In this document: in pieces, positions 44,054-52,647 of the stretch
Position numbering within the stretch: position 1 is the stretch's first letter
Layout of the letters: the number at the start of each line of letters is the position of its first letter
From: CADEED01 sp043747835
GTDB lineage: Bacteria > Pseudomonadota > Gammaproteobacteria > Steroidobacterales > Steroidobacteraceae
Reading direction: 5' to 3'
Length of the DNA stretch: 64,000 bases
Assembly: GCA_043747835.1 (NCBI GenBank)
Contig: JAYTOK010000051.1
Location: 1 to 64,000 of the forward strand
Position numbers and translations under genes: made by a program
The notes under the pieces: generated by a model
What the model saw: only the letters and a program-made list of their open reading frames with translations
What the model was told of the DNA's origin: nothing
Database searches by the model: none

Positions 44054-44979
44054 GCGGCGCGGTCTCCTCTTACGGTACGCGCCACCTGCAGGCGCTCTTC
44101 GGCGCCCTCGGGCGTCTCGCCCGCGCCCCACTCGCCACGCTGCTCACGCTGATCGTGATCGGCGTCGCGCTTGCGTTGCCCGCGGGTCTCGGCCTCATCG
44201 TCGGCAATCTGCGCAGCGCGACGGGCGAGCTGGGCAACGCCATCGATTTCACGGTCCACTTCAAGTTGGGGACGCCGATCGAGCGCGTGCAGCAGCTCGC
44301 GAAGGGAGCGCGCGAACGGCCCGGCATCGACGCGGTAACCGTGCGCACCGCCGACGAGGCGCTCGCGGAGTTCCGCGAAGCTTCCGGCTTCGGAGACGCG
44401 CTCGCGGCGCTCGAAGACAACCCGCTGCCCCACCATCTCGTCGTACGCCCTGACAAGAACGCGAACGGGCCGGCGGAGATCGAGACCCTGCGCCGCTATT
44501 TCGAAGCCTTCCCCGAGGTCGACGTCGTGCAGCTCGATCTCGAGTGGGTGCGTCGTCTGCATTCGTTGCTCGACGTATTGCGCCGTTCGCTCTGGGTGAT
44601 CATCGCGGTGCTGGGCCTGGGCGTCCTCGCCGTGATCGGCAATACGATCCGTCTCGAGATCCAGCAGCGGAGACCCGAGATCGAAGTGACCAAGCTGGTC
44701 GGCGGGTCGAATGCCTTCGTGCGCCGCCCTTTCCTCTACACCGGCATCTTCTACGGACTCGGAGGCGCGTTGCTCGCCGCGCTGATCGTGATCGGCGGCA
44801 TGGCGTACGTCGATCGGGCCGTGGGGGTTCTCGCCGCCCAATACGGCGGCACCTTCCGCATGGCCGGCCTTGGCAGCGAGGGGATCGGAATCCTGCTCGG
44901 CACCGGCGTCGCGCTAGGCTGGCTGGGGGCGCTGATCTCCACCGGCCGCCACCTGCGCCGGATCGAACCTCGAGCCTGA
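44050..44979 (+). CDS. ftsX: Cell-division membrane protein FtsX
   Basis: A 309-residue permease-like protein with four transmembrane segments (about 29-50, 175-200, 233-255 and 280-300) and a large periplasmic domain between the first two. The ABC-permease motif IRLEIQQRRPEIEVTKLVGGS (about 205) is present. It transmits ATP hydrolysis by FtsE across the membrane to cell-wall amidase activators. Confidence 0.95.
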   Translation: MSGAVSSYGTRHLQALFGALGRLARAPLATLLTLIVIGVALALPAGLGLIVGNLRSATGELGNAIDFTVHFKLGTPIERVQQLAKGARERPGIDAVTVRTADEALAEFREASGFGDALAALEDNPLPHHLVVRPDKNANGPAEIETLRRYFEAFPEVDVVQLDLEWVRRLHSLLDVLRRSLWVIIAVLGLGVLAVIGNTIRLEIQQRRPEIEVTKLVGGSNAFVRRPFLYTGIFYGLGGALLAALIVIGGMAYVDRAVGVLAAQYGGTFRMAGLGSEGIGILLGTGVALGWLGALISTGRHLRRIEPRA

Positions 44980-45004
44980 CGCGGTCTTCCAGATCAATGA
45001 CTTA

Positions 45005-45035
45005 AGTTCCGGTCCCTCGTTGGAGGGATGGAACT
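45005..45035. terminator. Hairpin between ftsX and rpoH
   Basis: AGTTCC / GGAACT (outer) and GTCCCTC / GAGGGAT (inner) form a long stem with a bulge. No T-tract follows. It may attenuate read-through into rpoH. Confidence 0.45.
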
Positions 45036-45066
45036 GAATGTGCCTTTAGCACTCTAATCCCCTGAC

Positions 45067-45075
45067 TGCTAATAT
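45067..45075 (+). promoter_or_regulatory. Candidate extended -10 promoter of rpoH
   Basis: TGC followed by TAATAT (45070-45075), with no good -35 at 16-18 bases. The expected transcript would start about 20 bases before the rpoH ATG, close to its AGGAGG ribosome site. Confidence 0.4.
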
Positions 45076-45100
45076 CCCGCCTCCCAGGAGGATCGTACCG

Positions 45101-45991
45101 ATGACCGCTATTGCGCCTACCGCCACTGCAGTTGTTGCCCGAAAGAACGACTTCGTCCTCTCGGGTCCCATCGGCAGCTTCGATGCCTACATGGACAAGG
45201 TCAGCCGCATCCCCGTGCTCTCGCGCGAGGATGAGTCGGTTCTCGCGACCCGCTTCCGCAACGAAGGCGACCTCGATGCTGCCCGCCAGCTCGTGCTGTC
45301 GCACCTGCGATTCGTGGTGCACATCGCTCGCGGCTATTCGGGATACGGACTGCCGCTGGGCGACGTCGTCCAGGAAGGCAACGTGGGACTGATGAAGGCC
45401 GTGAAGCGCTTCGACCCGACGGTCGGCGTACGTCTCGTGTCGTTCGCGGTTCACTGGATCCGCGCGGAAATCCACGAGTACGTGCTGCGCAACTGGCGGC
45501 TCGTGAAGGTCGCGACGACCAAGGCCCAGCGCAAGCTGTTCTTCAATCTGCGCAAGATGAAGAAGAACCTCGCGTGGCTGTCGCATGAGGAAACGCTCGC
45601 CGTGGCGCGCGACCTCAAGGTGACGCCCGCGGAAGTGACCGAGATGGAGAAGCGCCTCTCGGCGCGCGACCTCTCGTTCGACCCGGTTCCGGATGCGGGC
45701 AGCGAGGATGGCGACGAGACGTACTCGCCCGCCGCCTATCTACCAGCGCCAGATTCCGATCCCGCGACGCAAATCGAAAATGCGGAATGGGAAGACACGA
45801 CCGGCGACCGTCTGCAGGCCGCGATGAAGACGCTCGACCCGCGCGCCCGCGACATCGTCGGGAGCCGCTGGACGGGCGAAGCCACCGCGACGCTGCACGA
45901 TCTCGCCGGGAAGTACGGCGTGTCGGCCGAACGTATCCGCCAGATCGAGGCGAATGCGATCAAGAAGCTGCGCGCGCTGATGGCCGCGTAA
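45101..45991 (+). CDS. rpoH: RNA polymerase sigma-32 (heat-shock sigma factor)
   Basis: A 296-residue sigma70-family protein. Region 2 has SHLRFVVHIARGYSGYGLPLGDVVQEGNVGLMKAV (split by eye), the RpoH box QRKLFFNLR follows, and region 4 ends SAERIRQIEANAIKKLR. It directs heat-shock transcription. A strong AGGAGG ribosome site precedes the ATG. The location after ftsYEX is conserved in gammaproteobacteria. A clear terminator follows. Confidence 0.96.
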   Translation: MTAIAPTATAVVARKNDFVLSGPIGSFDAYMDKVSRIPVLSREDESVLATRFRNEGDLDAARQLVLSHLRFVVHIARGYSGYGLPLGDVVQEGNVGLMKAVKRFDPTVGVRLVSFAVHWIRAEIHEYVLRNWRLVKVATTKAQRKLFFNLRKMKKNLAWLSHEETLAVARDLKVTPAEVTEMEKRLSARDLSFDPVPDAGSEDGDETYSPAAYLPAPDSDPATQIENAEWEDTTGDRLQAAMKTLDPRARDIVGSRWTGEATATLHDLAGKYGVSAERIRQIEANAIKKLRALMAA

Positions 45992-46013
45992 GTCACTCCC
46001 ATCGCGCGATTTG

Positions 46014-46043
46014 AACGGCGGCCTTCGGCCGCCGTTTTCGTTT
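46014..46043 (+). terminator. Intrinsic terminator of rpoH
   Basis: AACGGCGGCC (46014-46023), loop TTC, GGCCGCCGTT (46027-46036), then TTCGTTT. Confidence 0.8.
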
Positions 46044-46285
46044 GCGCGGACATATTCACGCGCGCGCATCAGTCGACATTCTTTACAGCGGTATTCCCAC
46101 GACAGTGTTCCGCGCGTTTCGCGAGGCCGGCACGTGTAGGTGGACGCCGCTTCGTGCACCCGGTTTCGTGAACCCCATCACGAGCCGGTGGGGCGAATCG
46201 GCCCCAGCGGCCGGACTGGCACGACATGGAACGGAAGTTGCTCATACATGGGCGTCCAAACCAATTACGCATCGGGGAACATTAA

Positions 46286-46948
46286 GTGTCGAAGTCGAGC
46301 CGCACCGGATTTATCGTCAAGTCACTCGCGCTGAGCTTCATCAGCGTCGGCGTGAGCCAAGCCGCACTCATCGATCGCGGTGGCGGACTGATCTACGACG
46401 ACGTCAAGAACCTCACCTGGCTGCAAGATGCCAACCTCGCCGTCACCGGCGGCTTTGATGTCGATGGCCGCCTCTCGTGGGGCGATGCACTCGCGTTCGC
46501 GCAGAACCTCGACTATCGCGACGACGTGCGCGGCATGACGTGGAGCGACTGGCGCCTGCCCACCGCGGTGAACGATCCGTTGTCGGCCGGTTACGACCCG
46601 ACGGGCGCAAACAGCGAGCTCGGCTACATGTACTACGTGAACCTCGGCCTCTCGCCTATCTATCTCGCCGGCAACAAGGGCCCGATCAAGAACAACTGGT
46701 TCCAGAATCTCACCGGCAACGCGTACTGGACCAGCACGCAGGTGAAGCCGGACCGCACCGCCTGGGGCTTCCAGTTCGGTTACGGGTTCCTCGAAATCGG
46801 TGGCGTCAACAACACCATCCGCGCATGGCTTGTGCGCGATGGCGACGTGGGCGCGCCGCCGAAGGGCGTCCCGGAGCCGGGCACGTTGGCGCTGTTGGCG
46901 ATGGGTCTCGCCGGCGTGGGGCTGTCGCGCCGCCGCAAGCAAGTCTGA
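46286..46948 (+). CDS. PEP-CTERM protein with DUF1566 domain
   Basis: A 220-residue exported protein: signal peptide (about 1-26, SQA-A), a DUF1566 (Lcl-type) domain with NLTWLQDANLA, WSDWRLPTAV and YWTSTQV, and a classical PEP-CTERM sorting tail: VPEPGTLALLAMGLAGVGL then RRRK. Exosortase should recognise the tail and route the protein to the exopolysaccharide layer. No exosortase gene is in view. GTG start; the 242 bp upstream (46044-46285) hold no clear gene. A terminator follows at 46974. Confidence 0.87.
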   Translation: MSKSSRTGFIVKSLALSFISVGVSQAALIDRGGGLIYDDVKNLTWLQDANLAVTGGFDVDGRLSWGDALAFAQNLDYRDDVRGMTWSDWRLPTAVNDPLSAGYDPTGANSELGYMYYVNLGLSPIYLAGNKGPIKNNWFQNLTGNAYWTSTQVKPDRTAWGFQFGYGFLEIGGVNNTIRAWLVRDGDVGAPPKGVPEPGTLALLAMGLAGVGLSRRRKQV

Positions 46949-46973
46949 AGGGGTCGTCCCCGCTCGAAGGAAG

Positions 46974-47001
46974 AACCCGGCCTCGTGCCGGGTTTTTTCT
47001 T
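46974..47001 (+). terminator. Terminator after the PEP-CTERM gene
   Basis: AACCCGGC (46974-46981), five-base loop, GCCGGGTT (46987-46994), then TTTTCTTTTT. Confidence 0.85.
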
Positions 47002-47035
47002 TTTACCGTTCGAGATTTTGTGGATTAATCGGCGC

Positions 47036-47860
47036 ATGAGCGCGACGCACGTGGATCTGAATCCCCAGGGCCAGCAGATGGCCGACGAGTCGATGGTTCG
47101 AACGCTGGCCGCACAGATCGAAGCGATCTGGCCGCAGGAAAAGCGACTCATCGACCTCTATCGACTGCCGCGCAAGGCGCGCGTTCTCGACGTCGGAGCC
47201 GGCACGGGCGAGTTCAGCGCGCGAATCGCCGAGGCGCATCCGGAAGCCCAGGTTCTGGGCGTCGAGCTGCTGCGGACTTCGGTGGAACATGCTCGCACCC
47301 GCCACGCGGCGTTCGCGCCACGTCTGTCCTTCGAGACCGGCGACGCCTTCCATCTCGCGCAGCCAGACGACACGTTCGACCTCGTGGCGAACCGGCACAT
47401 GATCCAGTCCGTGCCGCATGTCGAGCGGATCCTGGCCGAGCTCGTGCGCGTCGCACGCCCCGGCGGACACGTTCACGTGCTCGCGGAGGACTATCTGATG
47501 CTGCACATGATGTCGGGACCGCTCGACCCGGACGTTTTCTGGCGCAAGGGAGCGGTGGACTTCGCGGCACGCACCGGCACCGATGCGCGGATTGGCCGGC
47601 GCGCGTGGACGCTGCTGCGTGAAGCGGGCCTCAAGGACGTGCGCGTCGACTACGTCGTCGTCGATACGCTGCGAGTGCCGCGACGCGTGTTCGCCGACAT
47701 CATCACCGCCTGGCGCGACGGGTACGTCGAGCCGATGTCGGCGCATGATTTTCCGCCGACGCTGGTGCGGCAGCATTTCGACGAGATCATCGCGAGCATT
47801 CTGAATCCCGAACACTACGCGGTGTGGCACGTGCCGATCGTGTCCGGCGTAAAGCCGTAA
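47036..47860 (+). CDS. Class I SAM-dependent methyltransferase
   Basis: A 274-residue methyltransferase with motif I VLDVGAGTGEFSARIA and LAQPDDTFDLV/ARPGGHVHVLAED blocks of the Methyltransf_11/25 type. Substrate unknown. I chose the ATG at 47036; it follows the PEP-CTERM terminator by 35 bases, so it probably has its own promoter. Downstream lie REP-like motifs and hairpins. Confidence 0.78.
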   Translation: MSATHVDLNPQGQQMADESMVRTLAAQIEAIWPQEKRLIDLYRLPRKARVLDVGAGTGEFSARIAEAHPEAQVLGVELLRTSVEHARTRHAAFAPRLSFETGDAFHLAQPDDTFDLVANRHMIQSVPHVERILAELVRVARPGGHVHVLAEDYLMLHMMSGPLDPDVFWRKGAVDFAARTGTDARIGRRAWTLLREAGLKDVRVDYVVVDTLRVPRRVFADIITAWRDGYVEPMSAHDFPPTLVRQHFDEIIASILNPEHYAVWHVPIVSGVKP

Positions 47861-47862
47861 TA

Positions 47863-47970
47863 GGGGTCAGGCCCCATTTCTTCGTAGGGCTCGCGCCCCA
47901 ACAACGAAAAACGGCGACCGGGGGTCGCCGTTCGTGAGAAGAGAAAGGGGACGGACTGAAGTCCGTCCCC
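47863..47970. repeat. REP-like motif plus two hairpins after the methyltransferase
   Basis: AATAGGGGTCAGGCCCC ATTT (47861-47881) matches the REP-like family. AACGGCGACC / GGTCGCCGTT (47910-47932) and GGGGACGGACT / AGTCCGTCCCC (47947-47970) are perfect stems. They separate the convergent methyltransferase and OmpA-like genes and probably stop transcription in both directions. Confidence 0.7.
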
Positions 47971-47976
47971 GTACCT

Positions 47977-48657
47977 TCAGCCTTCCGTGATCGGCTGCAG
48001 CTTCAGCTCGACGCGACGGTTCTGCTGTTTGCCATCCGGCGACGTGTTGCTCGCAACGGGACGGGCTTCACCGGCGCCGAACGTCACGATGCGCTGTCCG
48101 TTCACGCCATGCGATTGCAGGTACGTGCCGACCGAGGTCGCGCGGTTGAGCGACAACTGCTGGTTGTACGTATCCGAGCCGTCGCTGTCGGTGTGGCCCT
48201 CGACGTCGATGATCGTCTTGTCGAACTCCTTGAGCACGAGCGAGACCGAATCGAGGACGGTGTAGAAGTTCGCGTTGAGATCGGCGCTCGCCGTCTTGAA
48301 CGTGATGTTGCCCGGCATGTTGAGGATCAGGTCATTGCCGTTGCGCGTGACCGAGACGCCGGTGCCCTGCAGCTGCGCACGCAGCTTGGATTCCTGGCGG
48401 TCCATGTAGGCACCCACGCCCGCGCCCGTGAGAGCGCCGACGCCCGCACCGATGAGCGCGCGCTTGCGGCGCTCCTTCGAGTTGTCGCCCGTGGCGGCGC
48501 CGAGCACCGCGCCCGCCAGCGCGCCGATGCCGGCGCCCTTGGTCGTGTTGGTGACCTTCTTGTCGCCCGTGTAGGCGTCGGTCGTCATGCAACCGGTGAA
48601 AGTGAATGCCGCCATCGTAGCTAACAATGTGGCGCGAACGAGAGTCGATTTCTTCAT
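47977..48657 (-). CDS. OmpA-domain lipoprotein (YiaD/Pal-like)
   Basis: A 226-residue lipoprotein: lipobox FTGC (Cys about 23), a glycine-zipper segment (AGIGALAGAVLGAATG and ALIGAGVGALTGAGVGA) and a C-terminal OmpA peptidoglycan-binding domain (VEGHTDSDGSDTYNQQLS, then GAGEARPVA ... NRRVEL). It should tether the outer membrane to the cell wall. The start at 48657 is set by AAGGAGAC upstream. Confidence 0.92.
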   Translation of the reverse strand: MKKSTLVRATLLATMAAFTFTGCMTTDAYTGDKKVTNTTKGAGIGALAGAVLGAATGDNSKERRKRALIGAGVGALTGAGVGAYMDRQESKLRAQLQGTGVSVTRNGNDLILNMPGNITFKTASADLNANFYTVLDSVSLVLKEFDKTIIDVEGHTDSDGSDTYNQQLSLNRATSVGTYLQSHGVNGQRIVTFGAGEARPVASNTSPDGKQQNRRVELKLQPITEG

Positions 48658-48745
48658 GTTGATGTCTCCTTCATCGGGGCAAGCTAACGGCGTGCATATG
48701 AACGCCGAATGAATCGGTGTTTCCGTGAGCTGATTCTCACTCGGC

Positions 48746-49270
48746 CTACTCCACGTTTTCAGGAGAAGCCGGCGGTGACGTCGCGCGTCGATACCCTTTG
48801 GCCCGTATCGCGACCGTATTGCGCACGGCCGCGCAGCGTACTCCGTCTTCACGTACGTAGGCGTAGTCGAATGTCGGCGTCGCGCGACCGTCGCGTGCGA
48901 GATCGATCCTAATCGTCTCCTCCTGTTCCGGCGTCAGAACAAAGCGCAACTCGAGGTCAGAATTCCCGCCGTGATCGAAAGAGATGGTCATGGCGCGCGT
49001 CCAGACGGAATAGCCGGGGAAGACGCGCGCGCAGGCGAGCGCGGCGATCGGATCGGCCAGTGCCGCTTGCCAGCCGCCGAACATCACGCCGCCAGGATTG
49101 CGAGACAGGGCGTTCAAAGGCAGGAGTATCCGCACGGTCCGCCAGCCCGCCGCGATCTCGAGCACCCGGATGCGCATCGGCACGAACGGCGGGTACATCT
49201 CTAACAGCCGCGCATCGGAGAGGATTCCGCTGCGTGACATAAACCTCATGAATCGCTGCATGAGCGGCAT
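48746..49270 (-). CDS. Hot-dog-fold thioesterase-like protein (DUF4442)
   Basis: A 174-residue protein of the PaaI/DUF4442 group: PLNALSRNPGGVMFGGWQAALADPIAALA in the middle (split by eye) and an MTISFDHGG strand. It may hydrolyse acyl-CoA thioesters. AAGGAGTG precedes the ATG at 49270. It is divergent from the Mpo1-like gene with 62 bp between starts. Confidence 0.7.
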   Translation of the reverse strand: MPLMQRFMRFMSRSGILSDARLLEMYPPFVPMRIRVLEIAAGWRTVRILLPLNALSRNPGGVMFGGWQAALADPIAALACARVFPGYSVWTRAMTISFDHGGNSDLELRFVLTPEQEETIRIDLARDGRATPTFDYAYVREDGVRCAAVRNTVAIRAKGYRRATSPPASPENVE

Positions 49271-49332
49271 GAGCACTCCTTGTTTGCCCGCATTGTTGCA
49301 GAGCAAGCAACGCGAGCGTAGCGTCCCGCTCC

Positions 49333-49800
49333 ATGCGCACGGTGCACCAGTGGTTCGACGAATACAGCGAGAGCCACAGACACCCGCGCAATGAGCTGCT
49401 GCACATCCTATGCGTGCCACCGATCGTCATGACGGTGATCGGGTTTCTCTGGGCAATTCCCCTGCCCGCGGCGTTCGGTGAACTCTCACCGTGGCTGAAC
49501 CTGGGCACGGCCGGCGTCGCCGCCGCGATCATCTTCTATTTCACCCTGTCGGTCAGGCTCGGCGTGGGCGCGGCGATCGCGCTCGTTTCGATGTTGTTCG
49601 TCGTGCGCTGGCTCGACACGCTTTCCTGGCCGCTCTGGCAGACTTGCCTGGCCATTTTCGTCATCGGGTGGACCGGGCAGTTCATCGGCCACGCCATCGA
49701 AGGCAAACGTCCGTCGTTCGCGCAGGACATCGTGTTCCTGCTCATCGGCCCGCTGTGGCTGCTCGGCCATCTCTACCGCAGGCTCGGCATCCGGCTGTAG
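49333..49800 (+). CDS. DUF962/Mpo1-like membrane protein
   Basis: A 155-residue protein with four transmembrane segments and the histidine-rich Mpo1 pattern: SESHRHPRNELLHILCVPP at the start and GHAIEGKRPSFAQD near the end. The yeast homologue is an iron-dependent dioxygenase of 2-hydroxy fatty acid alpha-oxidation. It precedes an acyl-CoA dehydrogenase gene by 19 bp, so a role in fatty-acid metabolism fits. Confidence 0.85.
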   Translation: MRTVHQWFDEYSESHRHPRNELLHILCVPPIVMTVIGFLWAIPLPAAFGELSPWLNLGTAGVAAAIIFYFTLSVRLGVGAAIALVSMLFVVRWLDTLSWPLWQTCLAIFVIGWTGQFIGHAIEGKRPSFAQDIVFLLIGPLWLLGHLYRRLGIRL

Positions 49801-49819
49801 CTGCGGGTAACATCGCGCG

Positions 49820-50977
49820 ATGCCGAATCCCATCGATCTCTACGACGTACGCAGCCTCCTCACGGAGGATGAGCGCGCGGTACAGGACTCCGTCGGGCGT
49901 TTCGTCGACGAGCGCGTTCTTCCCATCATCCAGGACTGCTTCGAGAAGCATCACTTCCCGAAGGAGCTGGTCGGCGAGATCGCCGATCTCGGGTTGTTAG
50001 GCTCGTCGATCCAGGGCTACGACTGCGCCGGACTGAACGCCGTGAGCTACGGACTGATCTGCCAGGAACTCGAACGTGGCGATTCCGGGATTCGCAGCTT
50101 CGTGTCGGTGCAGAGCTCGCTGTGCATGTACCCGATCTACGCGTTCGGCACCGAGGAGCAGAAAAATCGCTGGCTGCCCGACATGGCGCGCGGCAAGAAG
50201 ATCGGCTGCTTTGGCCTGACCGAGCCGCACGGCGGCTCCGATCCTTCGAACATGAAAACCCGCGCCGTGAAGAAAGGCGGCGACTGGGTGATCAACGGCG
50301 CCAAGATGTGGATCACGAACGGCGCGATCGCGGATCTGTGCATCTGCTGGGCGATGACAGACGACGGCATCCGCGGCTTCATCGTCGAGAAAGGCATGAA
50401 GGGGTTTTCCGCGCCTTTGATCGAGCGGAAGTTCTCGTTGCGCGCGTCGGTCACTTCCTCGCTGTTCTTCGACAACGTCGTGGTTCCCGACGCGAACCTG
50501 CTGCCGAATGTGCAGGGATTGAAGGGTCCGCTGTCGTGCCTCACGCAGGCGCGATACGGCATCACCTGGGGCGTCATCGGCGCCGCCCAGGCCTGCCTCT
50601 CGCAGCTCATCGACTACACGAAGACGCGCGAGATGTTCGGCCGTCCGCTCGCGGCGACGCAGTCGATCCAGCTGCGGCTCGCCGAGATGGCGCGCAAAAT
50701 CACCTGCGCCCAGCTGCTTTCGTACCAGTTAGGCCGCATGAAGGATCAGGGCACCATGCTGCCGCCGCACGTGTCGCTCGCGAAGTGGAACAACTGCCGC
50801 ATGGCGCTCGACATCGCGCGCGACTGCCGCGACATGCTGGGCGGCGCGGGCATCAGCGCGGAGTACGTGCCGATCCGGCACGCGCTGAATCTCGAGAGTG
50901 TGATCACGTACGAAGGCACGGAGACGATCCACCAGCTGACGATCGGCCGCGAGCTGACCGGCATCAACGCTTTTTGA
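49820..50977 (+). CDS. Acyl-CoA dehydrogenase (glutaryl-CoA dehydrogenase-like)
   Basis: A 385-residue flavoprotein. FAD and substrate motifs: GCFGLTEPHGGSDPS, KMWITNGAIADL, and the active-site glutamate in TYEGTETIHQLTIGRELTG. The closest named group appears to be glutaryl-CoA dehydrogenase-like, but substrate is uncertain. It is probably co-transcribed with the Mpo1-like gene. A hairpin (51001-51021) follows, without a T-tract. Confidence 0.9.
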   Translation: MPNPIDLYDVRSLLTEDERAVQDSVGRFVDERVLPIIQDCFEKHHFPKELVGEIADLGLLGSSIQGYDCAGLNAVSYGLICQELERGDSGIRSFVSVQSSLCMYPIYAFGTEEQKNRWLPDMARGKKIGCFGLTEPHGGSDPSNMKTRAVKKGGDWVINGAKMWITNGAIADLCICWAMTDDGIRGFIVEKGMKGFSAPLIERKFSLRASVTSSLFFDNVVVPDANLLPNVQGLKGPLSCLTQARYGITWGVIGAAQACLSQLIDYTKTREMFGRPLAATQSIQLRLAEMARKITCAQLLSYQLGRMKDQGTMLPPHVSLAKWNNCRMALDIARDCRDMLGGAGISAEYVPIRHALNLESVITYEGTETIHQLTIGRELTGINAF

Positions 50978-51000
50978 GTGCTGACGCACACGTCGGAGAT

Positions 51001-51021
51001 CGCCGCCCTGAAGGGGCGGCG
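51001..51021. terminator. Hairpin between acyl-CoA dehydrogenase and GST
   Basis: CGCCGCCC (51001-51008) pairs with GGGCGGCG (51014-51021), five-base loop, no T-tract. It lies between convergent genes. Confidence 0.4.
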
Positions 51022-51047
51022 TCCGTGAAAGTGAAGAGAAGACAGTC

Positions 51048-51692
51048 CTAACCACCAGGCGCCGCGAATTTCTCGCGCGTGTCCTGGAATGCCGGCAGCG
51101 ATTCGCAGCGCGCCGCGAGCATCGACAGGGACTCGAACATGACCTGGTCCGAGCCGACTCGCAGCGCGTCATTGAGAAACGTGTACGCGCAGACGACCGT
51201 GATGTCGGCCTGCGTCATGCGCTTGCCCACCAGCCACTGCGACACGCCGCGTTCGCCGAGATGGCGGTCGATCGCCGCGAGCGACGAACTCATCTGCAGC
51301 CGGCAGCGATCCACCCACGGCTGATGGCGCTTGGCTTCCGGCCGAAAGACGCGCTCGTACAACTGCAACACACCCTTCTCCGCCGCGCCGGTCGCCATCG
51401 CCATGAGGTTGAGCGCCTCGCGCCGCTCGCGGCCCGACCGCGGCAGCAGCGCGCGCTCCGGACCCGCGTGCTCGTCCAGATAGTCGAGGATCGCGGACGA
51501 TTCCATGAGCCGCTCGCCGTCGTCCGTGACGAGCGTCGGCACGCGACCGAGCGGGTTGTAATTGCGGATGCGGTCGAAGTCGCGGCCCACCGACCAGTTG
51601 GCGTGCTCGAACGGCACTTCCAGCAGCTTCATCGTGATCGCCACGCGACGCACGAATGGCGAATCGAACATTCCAATCAGCAGCATCGACAC
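51048..51692 (-). CDS. Glutathione S-transferase family protein
   Basis: A 214-residue GST: thioredoxin-like N-terminal domain with SPFVRRVAITMKLL, then NPLGRVPTLVTDDGERLMESSAILDYL, and an all-helical C-terminal domain. It conjugates or reduces via glutathione; the substrate is unknown. Stand-alone gene, divergent from exbD-like. Confidence 0.9.
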   Translation of the reverse strand: MSMLLIGMFDSPFVRRVAITMKLLEVPFEHANWSVGRDFDRIRNYNPLGRVPTLVTDDGERLMESSAILDYLDEHAGPERALLPRSGRERREALNLMAMATGAAEKGVLQLYERVFRPEAKRHQPWVDRCRLQMSSSLAAIDRHLGERGVSQWLVGKRMTQADITVVCAYTFLNDALRVGSDQVMFESLSMLAARCESLPAFQDTREKFAAPGG

Positions 51693-51761
51693 ACCCCGTT
51701 TCTCAAGATTCGATAACCCGCCGAAGCGCGGTGGCGCGTTGAGTCCTCAAGGAGGTGCGCC

Positions 51762-52160
51762 ATGTCCGGAACCACCCACGCCGCCGAGCCGCAGCTCAAT
51801 GCGACGCCGCTCATCGATGTCCTGCTCGTGTTGCTCGTGATGTTCATCATCACGATCCCGATCGCGACTCATGCCGTGAAGCTTAACCTGCCGCAAGGCA
51901 AGCCGCGCCCGGGCCAGGTTCCCACGGCGGTCGTCGTCGGGATCGCGTTCGACGGCGTGCTGACGTTGAACGACGAGCCCGTCGTATCCGTGGCAATGCT
52001 GGAACAGCGGTTGCGCGAACTGCAGAGTCTCGATCCCGCGCCGCACGTCCTGCTGCGCGCCGACGCGCGCAGCGGGTACGAACCCGTCGCGCAGGTGCTG
52101 GCGGCGACTCAACGCGCCCGCGTGCGCAATTTGCGCATCATCGATCTCGGCAAACTCTGA
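51762..52160 (+). CDS. Orphan ExbD/TolR-family protein
   Basis: A 132-residue protein with one transmembrane helix carrying the proton-path aspartate (NATPLIDVLLVLLVMFII, about residue 19) and a periplasmic domain. ExbD works with ExbB to energise TonB, or with TolQ for Tol-Pal. No exbB/tolQ or tonB gene is in the window, so it must pair with a distant partner. A good ribosome site (AAGGAGG) precedes the ATG. Confidence 0.88.
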   Translation: MSGTTHAAEPQLNATPLIDVLLVLLVMFIITIPIATHAVKLNLPQGKPRPGQVPTAVVVGIAFDGVLTLNDEPVVSVAMLEQRLRELQSLDPAPHVLLRADARSGYEPVAQVLAATQRARVRNLRIIDLGKL

Positions 52161-52163
52161 ACT

Positions 52164-52325
52164 TCAGAACCCGCGGTCGGCGCACATCGACGCCTCGGCG
52201 ATCCAGCAGAACAGCAGGAGGCCGATGGCGAACCAGTGCCAGAGGGTCTGCACCGGATCCTCGTGCGGTTCGGTCGCGGACTCCTCGCGCGGCCCTCGCT
52301 CCTCGTGGCCCGTCGCGCGGCTCAT
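52164..52325 (-). CDS. Small single-helix membrane protein (53 aa)
   Basis: A 53-residue protein: an acidic, charged N-terminal half (HEERGPREE) and one transmembrane helix (WFAIGLLLFCWIAEA). Its ATG overlaps the stop of the upstream 62-residue gene (ATGA). It matches no family I know. Confidence 0.5.
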   Translation of the reverse strand: MSRATGHEERGPREESATEPHEDPVQTLWHWFAIGLLLFCWIAEASMCADRGF

Positions 52326-52510
52326 AGCGGCAACCAGTGCGTCGCCGTCTCGCGGCGATGCAGATAGACGAATCGCGCGCGCGCGAGTCGCGCGGCGAAG
52401 TCGTTGCTGCGGGTACCGACGCGCTCGAGGTAGCGGCGCCAACGCTCGCCCTGGCTGCCGAACTGCGTCGCGGCGTAGGCCGTCTCGCGTGCAATGAGGT
52501 TGTCTTTCAT
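52322..52510 (-). CDS. Small basic protein (62 aa)
   Basis: A 62-residue Arg-rich soluble protein (GERWRRYLERVG, RARFVYLHRRE), overlapping the 53-residue gene by four bases. An alternative start three codons earlier is available. No strong ribosome site. The overlap and the shared strand suggest a real two-gene unit of unknown role, between exbD-like and the sortase-system pair. Confidence 0.45.
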   Translation of the reverse strand: MKDNLIARETAYAATQFGSQGERWRRYLERVGTRSNDFAARLARARFVYLHRRETATHWLPL

Positions 52511-52647
52511 GGAACCCATTTCGCGCCAGCGGGAAGCTCGAACCGTGACGCGTTGGTGGCACGACACCGACCGAATGTGACCAAATGTGGCCGCGCCCCC
52601 ACCCCGCCTGCCGCTCGCTTAAACTTCCGCGCCAGGAAGCACAACCC

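Noticed and set aside
46217..46232. Possible sigma-54 promoter before the PEP-CTERM gene (TGGCAC)
   Set aside because: The -24 element TGGCAC is present, but no TTGC stands at the required -12 distance.
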